Source: an uncultured Alphaproteobacteria bacterium
GTDB taxonomy: Bacteria > Pseudomonadota > Alphaproteobacteria > Rickettsiales > UBA1997
DNA: 5,067 bases
Reading direction: 5' to 3'
Assembly (NCBI GenBank): GCA_903927415.1
Contig: CAIYMZ010000173.1
Location: 1-5,067, forward strand
The notes beneath the pieces are model-generated. The model was not told where the DNA came from. It saw only the letters and a list, made by a program, of their open reading frames with translations, and ran no database searches. Below are positions 1-5,022 of the stretch, in pieces (position 1 is the stretch's first letter; every line of letters begins with the position of its first letter). The position numbers and the translations under genes were made by a program.

Positions 1-23
1 GCTGGAAGATGTTTTTCTAATTT

Positions 24-51
24 GTCACCCCGCACTTGTTGCGGGATCTAG
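24..51 (+). repeat. Dispersed hairpin repeat, copy 1
   Basis: First of six copies of a short palindromic repeat. It starts GTCACC and has a stem of ACCCCGCA against TGCGGGAT (one mismatch) around the loop CTTGT. It ends in the TCTAG variant, like copy 2. No T-run follows on either strand, so it does not look like an intrinsic terminator. Confidence 0.9.
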
Positions 52-87
52 AGCCTGTTGACATTCAATTTGCACACACCTGCCATT

Positions 88-115
88 GTCACCCCGCACT
101 TGTTGCGGGGTCTAG
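88..115 (+). repeat. Dispersed hairpin repeat, copy 2 (overlaps purH stop)
   Basis: Perfect 8-bp stem (ACCCCGCA / TGCGGGGT) with loop CTTGT and a TCTAG end. Its last bases overlap the 3' end of purH: the CTA at 112-114 is the TAG stop codon read on the minus strand. It lies 36 bases from copy 1, in the same orientation. Confidence 0.93.
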
Positions 116-1776
116 TGTTTGAAATGCCGGGTCCCAATGAAATAAAGCGCGATTTCTTTTTCATCAGCTTTAGCAATCACTTCAGCGTCACGCATTGATC
201 CGCCTGTGGCGACAATGGCTTTGATTCCGAATTTGGCGGCGATTTCGATATTGTCGGCGAAGGGGAAAAAGGCGTCGGAGGCTAAAAATCCACCGCGAGC
301 TTTGTCGATATTTTTTTCGCCGTCGAAAAATTCTGCGGCTTTTTTGCAAGCGATTTCGCAAGCGTCGACGCGGCTTGTCTGGCCAGCGCCAAAGCCTACT
401 GTTTGAAAATCTTGCACCACTACAATCGCGTTTGATTTCACGTGTTTTACCACCAACATTGCAAAAATTAATTGCTCGATTTCAGATTCACTCGCTGATT
501 TTTTTGAGACTAATTTTAAGTCGCTTTTGCTGATTATTTTTTGATCCAAATCCTGAATTAAAAATCCTCCCGACACTGATTTGATCTGACTTCCAGCTGC
601 TTTGATAAAATCCACAATCAGCACCCGAAGATTTTTTTTCGCTGCTAAAATTGCCGCTGCTTTTTCGTCAATTTCGCGCAGAATAATTACTTCAAAAAAC
701 ATTTTCGAAAGTTCGGTTGCGAGCGCTTCGTCAACTTTGCAATTGAGCGCAACAATGCCGCCAAAAGCAGATTTTGGATCGGACGAAAGCGCGCGTTTGT
801 AGGCCTCAAGCAAGTTCGAACCAATTGCAACTCCGCAAGGATTCGCGTGTTTAATAATCGCGCAGGCTGGTTTTTCGAATTCCAAAATTAAATTGTAGGC
901 AGCGTCGGAATCGTTGATATTGTTGTAGCTGAGCTCTTTTCCTTGAGTTTGTTTGGCGCCAACAATTCCGGAATTTGCCAAGGGATTTAACGTAGAATAG
1001 ACGGAGGCTTTTTGGTGGGAATTTTCGCCGTAGCGGAGTGTTTGTTTAAGTACGCCGGTTAAAACAAACTCACACTCATCACCCTCCCCTTGAGGGAGGG
1101 TCGGAGAGCGTAGCGATCCGGGGAGGGGTCCCCCCCTCGAAGTCGCAAGCGACTTCGATCCCCCCTCAAGGGGGGGATGATTGAGAGAGGAGAACCAGTT
1201 AGAAATCGCCACATCGTAATCAGCAATATTTTTGAAAGCCTGCGCCGCCGCGTCTTTCCTAAACTCAAAGGATGTGCTGCCGGAATTCTTTTCCATCTCC
1301 GCGATCAAATTTTCGTACTGCTCAACCGAACTAATCACAGTTTTGTAAGCAAAATTTTTCGACGCTGAGCGCACCATTGCCGGCCCACCAATGTCAATAT
1401 TTTCGATTATTTCTTCCTCGTCATTTGTCTTCGCAACCGTTTCAACAAAGGGATAAAGATTGATGATTAGCAAGTCGATTGACTCAATTTGATGTTTTTC
1501 TGCAGCAGCCACGTGCTCAGGATTTCCAAGCACCGCCAGCAGTCCGCCGTGAACTTTTGGATGCAAAGTTTTGACGCGCCCATCCATCATTTCGGGAAAA
1601 TTCGTGAAATCAGAAATTTCCCGAGCGGGAATTTTTTCTTGCTGCAAAAGTTTGAAAGTCCCACCGGTAGAAATTATTTCAACACCGCGTGAAGCTAGGT
1701 ATTTCGCCAACTCGACGATTCCTGTTTTATCGGAAACGGAAATGAGGCAGCGGGAGATTTTTTGGAGGTTTGGCAT
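112..1776 (-). CDS. purH: Bifunctional AICAR formyltransferase / IMP cyclohydrolase (PurH)
   Basis: PurH catalyses the last two steps of de novo purine synthesis in the cytoplasm: formyl transfer from 10-formyl-THF to AICAR, then ring closure to IMP. The N-terminal cyclohydrolase domain (about residues 8-197) shows ISVSDKTG, STGGT, FPEMMDGRVKTLHPKVHGG (with K69) and ENIDIGGPAM. The C-terminal transformylase domain (about 236-554) shows LRYGENSHQ, where S replaces the usual P, then the catalytic pair K309-H310 in IIKHANPCG, SAFGGIVALN, SDAFFPFADN and the canonical end RHFKH. At 554 aa it exceeds the usual 515-530 aa because of a roughly 34-residue in-frame palindromic element (residues about 200-234) at the domain junction. 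The start gives the usual distance to ISVSDKTG, but no Shine-Dalgarno sequence is visible; the leader is A/T only. The TAG stop lies within a dispersed repeat copy. All catalytic motifs I can recognise are intact, so a functional enzyme is expected. Confidence 0.98.
   Translation of the reverse strand: MPNLQKISRCLISVSDKTGIVELAKYLASRGVEIISTGGTFKLLQQEKIPAREISDFTNFPEMMDGRVKTLHPKVHGGLLAVLGNPEHVAAAEKHQIESIDLLIINLYPFVETVAKTNDEEEIIENIDIGGPAMVRSASKNFAYKTVISSVEQYENLIAEMEKNSGSTSFEFRKDAAAQAFKNIADYDVAISNWFSSLNHPPLEGGSKSLATSRGGPLPGSLRSPTLPQGEGDECEFVLTGVLKQTLRYGENSHQKASVYSTLNPLANSGIVGAKQTQGKELSYNNINDSDAAYNLILEFEKPACAIIKHANPCGVAIGSNLLEAYKRALSSDPKSAFGGIVALNCKVDEALATELSKMFFEVIILREIDEKAAAILAAKKNLRVLIVDFIKAAGSQIKSVSGGFLIQDLDQKIISKSDLKLVSKKSASESEIEQLIFAMLVVKHVKSNAIVVVQDFQTVGFGAGQTSRVDACEIACKKAAEFFDGEKNIDKARGGFLASDAFFPFADNIEIAAKFGIKAIVATGGSMRDAEVIAKADEKEIALYFIGTRHFKH
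1078..1179. repeat. Composite palindromic element inserted in frame in purH
   Basis: A GC-rich block of about 102 bp in an otherwise AT-rich gene, built of successive hairpins. ACCCTCCC/GGGAGGGT pairs around CTTGA at 1081-1101. A G-rich/C-rich pair lies around 1121-1138. A 10-bp inverted repeat TCGAAGTCGC/GCGACTTCGA is at 1137-1158. A C-run/G-run stem is at 1159-1177. The outer ends are themselves inverted copies of each other. On the purH strand it adds residues about 200-234 (HPPLEGG...LPQGEGD) without a stop or a frameshift. I recall this class of CCCTCCCC...GGGAGGGTCGG...GGGGAGGGGT repeat as widespread in alphaproteobacterial genomes; that is memory, not a search. Confidence 0.88.
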
Positions 1777-1794
1777 TTTTAAAATTTAAATTTC

Positions 1795-1821
1795 TGGACC
1801 CCGCAACAAGTGCGGGGTGAC
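1795..1821 (-). repeat. Dispersed hairpin repeat, copy 3 (before purH)
   Basis: A 27-bp copy in inverted orientation, identical to copy 6 and the exact reverse complement of copy 4. Its TGGA end lies 18 bases from the purH start codon, separated only by an A/T-rich leader. Its GTGAC end runs straight into the 21-bp tandem array. Confidence 0.95.
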
Positions 1822-1822
1822 C

Positions 1823-1906
1823 AGTTTAGAGTGTGAAGTGACGAGTTTAGAGTGTGGAGTGACGAGTTTAGAGTGTGGAGTGACAAGTTTAGAGTGTGGG
1901 ACCGCA
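1823..1906. repeat. 21-bp tandem repeat array between cmk and purH
   Basis: Four consecutive 21-bp units begin at 1823, 1844, 1865 and 1886. Each opens AGTTTAGAGTGTG, and the first three close with AGTGAC plus one base. Units 2 and 3 differ only in the last base, unit 1 has A for G at its 14th base, and unit 4 diverges after its first 16 bases. The GTGAC of the unit matches the end of the neighbouring hairpin repeat copy 3, which suggests the array grew from that junction. No spacers, so not CRISPR-like; no open reading frame of note. Confidence 0.93.
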
Positions 1907-1911
1907 TGTTT

Positions 1912-1938
1912 GTCACCCCGCACTTGTTGCGGGGTCCA
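1912..1938 (+). repeat. Dispersed hairpin repeat, copy 4 (after cmk)
   Basis: A 27-bp copy whose TCCA end lies 3 bases from the cmk stop codon. It is a perfect reverse complement of copy 3, so the whole cmk-purH gap can fold as a 27-bp stem enclosing the tandem array. In cmk transcripts the hairpin is not followed by a U-run, so it is not a standard intrinsic terminator. Confidence 0.95.
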
Positions 1939-1941
1939 TTT

Positions 1942-2583
1942 TTATTTTTGAATTATTCCTAAAATTTTCCGAAACCCTTCCTCAATCGAAAGTTTTCCAT
2001 TATCGATTACAACCGCGTCTGGCGCGATTTTGAGTGGGGATTCGACACGATTCAAATCATTTTCGTCGCGCTTTTTTAGCTGCGCTAAAATTTCTTCGTA
2101 AGGAATTTTTAGCTGTGCGAAGCGGCGCTGGGCGCGGATTTCAACATCCGCAGTGACGAAGAATTTGAAGTCAGCATCGGGACAAATAACCGTAGTGGTG
2201 TCCCGCCCATCAAGCACGCAGCCATTTTTTTCTTTTTTGCCACGTTCAACAAAATCGCGCTGAAAATCAAAAATCGCGGCGCGGAGTTTTTTGTTTTTTG
2301 CAATCACTGAGGCCACTGCACCAACATCTTCACCGAAAAGTTTTTCGTTTTCTAAATCAGATTCAGAAATGTTTTTTGTCAGCTCGGAAATTTTTTCATC
2401 ACTCAATAAGATGTCACCCCGCACTTGTTGCGGGGTTTGAGAAATCACCCGAAACGCAATCAACCGATAAATCGCGCCGGTGTTGAGATAGGCCAACCCA
2501 AAATGTGCCGCGATTTTTTTTGCCAGCGTTCCTTTTCCCGAAGCCGATGGCCCATCGATTGCGATTACTAAATTTTTTTTCAT
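1942..2583 (-). CDS. cmk: Cytidylate kinase (CMP/dCMP kinase)
   Basis: Cmk phosphorylates CMP and dCMP with ATP, feeding RNA and DNA precursor pools, and is usually important or essential. The P-loop is GPSASGKGT (residues 11-19), followed by YLNTGAIYR (residues 32-40, usually Y-L-D-T-G) for nucleotide binding. LDGRDTTTVICPDAD (124-138) matches the family's GRD-x-x-TVV-PDA motif, and AQRRF (151-155) with RDENDLNR (172-179) forms the lid and arginine region. Length is 213 aa, typical of the short form. Residues about 48-58 are encoded by a copy of the dispersed hairpin repeat inserted in frame (TPQQVRGD), between the first nucleotide-binding helix and the CMP-binding region. The ATG overlaps the upstream toxin's TGA (ATGA), which suggests translational coupling. 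AGGA about 12 bases before the start is the only Shine-Dalgarno-like match, and its spacing is long. The stop is 3 bases from another repeat copy. Confidence 0.96.
   Translation of the reverse strand: MKKNLVIAIDGPSASGKGTLAKKIAAHFGLAYLNTGAIYRLIAFRVISQTPQQVRGDILLSDEKISELTKNISESDLENEKLFGEDVGAVASVIAKNKKLRAAIFDFQRDFVERGKKEKNGCVLDGRDTTTVICPDADFKFFVTADVEIRAQRRFAQLKIPYEEILAQLKKRDENDLNRVESPLKIAPDAVVIDNGKLSIEEGFRKILGIIQK
2413..2436 (+). repeat. Dispersed hairpin repeat, copy 5, inside cmk
   Basis: The 24-bp core, from GTCACC to GGGGT and including the full 8-bp stem and CTTGT loop, is intact within the cmk reading frame. On the cmk strand it reads as TPQQVRGD. The flanking TTTGAG differs from the TCCA/TCTAG ends of the intergenic copies. 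Confidence 0.92.
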
Positions 2584-2921
2584 TCGAACAAATTTTCCTG
2601 TTTTAAAATTTCGAAGATTTCACTGCACGAAATGTCGGATTTTTCTGACTTCGAATAAATCGTGAGTAAGTAGAAACTGCGAACCTCTTTGAGGTAATAG
2701 ATGACTCTGAAGCCACCACTTTTACCACCATCGACAGAACTATTTCGAACTCGTGTTTTGTAAATTTCAAAACCTCTAAACCCCTCAATTCTAGCGGATC
2801 CAAGCCACTTATCATTTTCGAGGGTATTGACGAATTTTAGCAAATCATCGTCGATTTTACGGTATTTTTTTCTTAAATTTTTTGCCTCTTTTAAAAAGCG
2901 TTTTGAGTAAGTGGTTTTCAT
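2580..2921 (-). CDS. RelE-superfamily toxin, HigB2/COG4737-like
   Basis: A 113-aa basic protein resembling RelE-fold mRNA interferases of the HigB2 type, which cleave mRNA on the ribosome and are held in check by the adjacent antitoxin. The N-terminus (residues 1-30) is a Lys/Arg-rich helical segment. The core KSGGFRVIYYL (67-77) followed by RSFYLLTIYSKSEKSDIS (81-98) closely matches what I recall of the HigB2 pattern R-x-x-Y-L-L-T-I-Y-x-K-x-E-x-S-D. Candidate catalytic residues are R57, R59, K67, R72 and K91; I assign these by family pattern only. No break or frameshift is seen. It follows the antitoxin by 21 bases and overlaps cmk by 4. No Shine-Dalgarno sequence precedes the chosen ATG, but this start gives a normal family length. 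Toxin activity is inferred from the family. Confidence 0.86.
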   Translation of the reverse strand: MKTTYSKRFLKEAKNLRKKYRKIDDDLLKFVNTLENDKWLGSARIEGFRGFEIYKTRVRNSSVDGGKSGGFRVIYYLKEVRSFYLLTIYSKSEKSDISCSEIFEILKQENLFE

Positions 2922-2942
2922 GGCGTGGCAATGTTTTTGATT

Positions 2943-3284
2943 TTAACTTTTTCTAAGTTCTTTAAAAAATTCTTCTTTGCTTAGCAGCTCCTCCTCACCA
3001 TTTTCAATTCTCTGCACCATGCGCAGTAAGTAGGGCTTCAGCATCTTATCCGCTTCTTTTTCGGTGATGTATTTTGGATTTTTTTTCTTGGATTTTTTCA
3101 TAATTTTAGGCTTGTTTTTTCCTTGGGTTTTAGACTTGGTTTTAGTTTTTAGTTTTGCACTTTCCTTCAGTTGCCTCTCGGTCATTTCAATAAAAAAATC
3201 TCGAATTGTTAGGCCGTGAGCCGAAGAAAAAGTTTTAACTGCGCGATGCAACGCATCAGGAATATCTAGGGTTAGTTTGCTCAT
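2943..3284 (-). CDS. Putative antitoxin, ribbon-helix-helix-like with Lys-rich linker
   Basis: A 113-aa protein directly upstream of the toxin and in the same orientation, the usual antitoxin-first order. Residues 2-8 (SKLTLDI) look like the DNA-contacting strand of a ribbon-helix-helix fold. Helix A follows at about 10-22 (DALHRAVKTFSSA) and helix B at about 26-41 (TIRDFFIEMTERQLKE). Residues 42-71 are a lysine-rich, low-complexity and probably disordered linker. The C-terminal part (72-113) is helical and acidic and ends SKEEFFKELRKS, the type of tail that wraps the partner toxin in RelB/ParD-like antitoxins. I expect it to neutralise the downstream toxin and to repress its own promoter; both are inferred from family and position. 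I do not recognise a named ortholog. HigB2-type toxins more often pair with helix-turn-helix (HigA) antitoxins. No Shine-Dalgarno sequence is visible. Confidence 0.77.
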   Translation of the reverse strand: MSKLTLDIPDALHRAVKTFSSAHGLTIRDFFIEMTERQLKESAKLKTKTKSKTQGKNKPKIMKKSKKKNPKYITEKEADKMLKPYLLRMVQRIENGEEELLSKEEFFKELRKS

Positions 3285-3308
3285 AAAAAATTTAGATTAG
3301 TTGAAAAT

Positions 3309-3342
3309 GTAAAGCTGTATTTGCGGTGAAACTGTATTTGTG
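3309..3342. promoter_or_regulatory. 17-bp direct repeat upstream of the antitoxin, possible operator
   Basis: Two adjacent 17-bp units, GTAAAGCTGTATTTGCG (3309-3325) and GTGAAACTGTATTTGTG (3326-3342), agree at 14 of 17 positions. They end 24 bases before the antitoxin start codon. Paired sites at this place fit autoregulation by a ribbon-helix-helix antitoxin, but binding is inferred. Confidence 0.4.
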
Positions 3343-3358
3343 GTTTTGGAAATGTGAA
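3331..3358 (-). promoter_or_regulatory. Candidate sigma-70-type promoter for the toxin-antitoxin genes
   Basis: On the minus strand, TTCACA (5 of 6 to the -35 consensus) and TACAGT (4 of 6 to the -10) are 16 bases apart. The -10 lies within the 17-bp direct repeats, the usual geometry for an autorepressed toxin-antitoxin promoter. AT-rich DNA gives many chance matches, so this is weak. Confidence 0.25.
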
Positions 3359-3365
3359 GGTTTTT

Positions 3366-4979
3366 TTAAAGCATCTCCCCAATTTTTTTTGTCTTCGCGA
3401 TTTCTCTCGCCTTTGCGTATTTCTCGTCGTGCCAGAAAATTAAGCAGCCGTTGCAACTTTTGCCGCAGCAGCCCTCTGTGCCTATTCTTGGGGTTCTTGG
3501 GGCAATTTTTTCGTCGCCAATTTCCAGCGCGGTGAAATATTTTTTACGTTTATTTTGGTATTTTTCTTGGCGCACATTTCCCGCTTCGAGTTGGTGCGAG
3601 AGTTGGCGCGATTCGACTTTTAATTTTTCGGATTCGATGTTGGATTTTTCTTTGCGCACCAAGGAAAATTGCGGCAAAAGTTTTTTTAATTCTTCTTTTT
3701 CAAACAAATGAAAAGCAGAAGCAGAAATGCGGATTAGCGGCTTTACACCTGCATTCACGACATCAACGATTTTCCAATTTTTTCCATCCCGTGAGTAATT
3801 AAATTCGTAGATGCGCAATAAAATCGGCTCACGTTGCGATGGTGATAAAAATTCCAACACGTCCCCTGCAGCCAGACGGTTCTTGGCCTCAATCACAATC
3901 TCATCCCCATCCCACGCCACAACTCTTGCCGCATATTCGTAAAAACTTGTCGAGCCCGTGCTTTCATAATCATGCGCCAAATCAGTCAGGCGGCCTTCGT
4001 GGAAGGCGAGAGTGTAGCCACGATTGGCAACGGAATTAATCTCGTCCATGTAATCTTCGTGATTCCAATTTTGCGGATCACGCATGTAGTCATCGATCGC
4101 GGCGCGGTAAACGCGAGCAACGCTTCCGGCATAAAATTCAGTTTTGTTGCGACCTTCAACTTTGAATGAATCGAGTCCGATTTTGATGTATTCGTCGAGC
4201 TTCGGCAGCAAACACAAATCTTTCGAATTTAAAATGTAGGAGCCGTGGACGTCCTCCTCAAAAGGCATCAGCGCCCCAGGGCGAATTTCTTCTTCGAGAA
4301 AAAAATCGAATAATTCTTTGTTGTCTTCGTTGATTTCGATTTCGTGTTCCGTGTTGTCTTTGAGTTTTATTTTGAGTTTGTAACCCCATCTGCAACTGTG
4401 CGCACAACTGCCCTGATTGGCTCCGCGCTCTGCCATAAAATTTGAAAGCAGGCAACGACCCGAATAAGTCATGCACATCGAACCATGCACGAAAGTTTCG
4501 ATTTTGATGTTCGGACATTTTTTTCTGATCTCGGCCAGCTCTGCGAATGAAACCTCGCGAGCCATGACCACCAAGCTCGCGCCCTGCTTCTCCCAAAAAT
4601 CTACCGTCAGCCAAGAGCAAACATTTGCTTGCGTAGAAATGTGCAATTCCAAATCCGGCGCGTGCGTTTTTACAAATTGAAAAACTCCCGGATCAGAAAT
4701 TATCAGCCCGTCTGGCTTTACAGCCTTAACGGTTTCGATAAATTGCGGCAGCTTCTCAATGTCTTTATTGTGCGAGAAAAGATTGAGCGTGAGATAAACT
4801 TTTTTGCCACGTTCGTGAGCGAATTTTATGCCTTCGACAACATCCTCCAAAGTGAAGCCAGACTTGACGCGAAGGGACATGTCAGGCGTGCCACAATAAA
4901 CAGCATCGGCACCGTAAAGGATGGCGGTTTTGAGGCGATCGAGAGTGCCGGCGGGGAGGAGGAGTTCTGGTTTTTTCAT
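3366..4979 (-). CDS. trhP: U32-family protein, TrhP (YegQ)-like tRNA hydroxylation protein
   Basis: A U32 'peptidase' family protein closest to E. coli YegQ/TrhP, which is needed for prephenate-dependent 5-hydroxylation of wobble uridine 34 in tRNAs; the protease label is historical. The start PELLLPAGT...YGADAVYCG is canonical. The signature FVHGSMCMTYSGRCLLS (residues 163-179) is followed by ANQGSCAHSCRW (187-198). C169, C176 and C192, with C196 or C256, are candidate ligands for the iron-sulphur cluster known in U32 enzymes. NSKDL (251-255) and FKVEGRNKT (272-280) match YegQ closely. At 537 aa it is longer than YegQ (about 450 aa): a beta-rich C-terminal region is followed by a charged low-complexity stretch (about 443-480) and a tail with a second cysteine group, GCCGKSCNGC (503-512). 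The ATG has no Shine-Dalgarno sequence. Family membership is near certain; the exact substrate (tRNA rather than rRNA or ubiquinone) is inferred. Confidence 0.93.
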   Translation of the reverse strand: MKKPELLLPAGTLDRLKTAILYGADAVYCGTPDMSLRVKSGFTLEDVVEGIKFAHERGKKVYLTLNLFSHNKDIEKLPQFIETVKAVKPDGLIISDPGVFQFVKTHAPDLELHISTQANVCSWLTVDFWEKQGASLVVMAREVSFAELAEIRKKCPNIKIETFVHGSMCMTYSGRCLLSNFMAERGANQGSCAHSCRWGYKLKIKLKDNTEHEIEINEDNKELFDFFLEEEIRPGALMPFEEDVHGSYILNSKDLCLLPKLDEYIKIGLDSFKVEGRNKTEFYAGSVARVYRAAIDDYMRDPQNWNHEDYMDEINSVANRGYTLAFHEGRLTDLAHDYESTGSTSFYEYAARVVAWDGDEIVIEAKNRLAAGDVLEFLSPSQREPILLRIYEFNYSRDGKNWKIVDVVNAGVKPLIRISASAFHLFEKEELKKLLPQFSLVRKEKSNIESEKLKVESRQLSHQLEAGNVRQEKYQNKRKKYFTALEIGDEKIAPRTPRIGTEGCCGKSCNGCLIFWHDEKYAKAREIAKTKKIGEML

Positions 4980-4998
4980 GAAATTTAAAATTTATTTT

Positions 4999-5016
4999 AG
5001 AACCTGTTTAGGTTCT
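4999..5016. other. Hairpin AGAACCT-GTTT-AGGTTCT upstream of trhP
   Basis: A perfect 7-bp inverted repeat with a 4-base loop lies 20 bases before the trhP start. On the plus strand it is followed by a T-run and so resembles a small intrinsic terminator, but no plus-strand gene ends here. On the minus (trhP) strand no T-run follows. It could be a transcript-leader structure, an operator, or a terminator for antisense transcription. Confidence 0.45.
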
Positions 5017-5022
5017 TTTTAA

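Noticed and set aside
50..85. TTGACA at 58-63 as a plus-strand promoter, and AGAGCCTGTTGACA as an insertion-sequence end
   Set aside because: There is no convincing -10 at 16-18 bases and no plus-strand gene to serve. A possible insertion-sequence-like end has no partner inverted repeat or transposase in the window.
24..115. Hairpin repeats considered as intrinsic terminators after purH
   Set aside because: The stems are GC-rich, but no T-run follows on the purH strand, and the same repeat occurs inside cmk and before start codons. It is a dispersed repeat rather than a terminator, though some effect on transcript ends is possible.
1059..1268. A 69-aa minus-strand frame and a 63-aa plus-strand frame (1177-1368) over the purH insertion
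   Set aside because: Arg/Pro-rich shadow translations of the palindromic element; the purH frame is clearly the coding one on both sides of it.
1795..1821. TTGTTG/TTGCGG within the repeat as a -35 element for purH and trhP
   Set aside because: Spacing to a usable -10 is poor before purH and only marginal before trhP; not strong enough to annotate a promoter.
1823..1906. Tandem array considered as a CRISPR array
   Set aside because: The 21-bp units are directly adjacent with no unique spacers, and no cas genes are nearby; it is a minisatellite.
2573..2583. Run of eight A's just after the cmk start codon as a programmed slippage site
   Set aside because: Such runs are common in AT-rich genes starting Met-Lys-Lys, and nothing in the downstream frames suggests a use for slippage.
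4258..4988. Longer antisense reading frames opposite or overlapping trhP (120 aa minus, 119 aa plus)
   Set aside because: They lie wholly or almost wholly over a well-matched U32 gene in other frames and show no recognisable domain.
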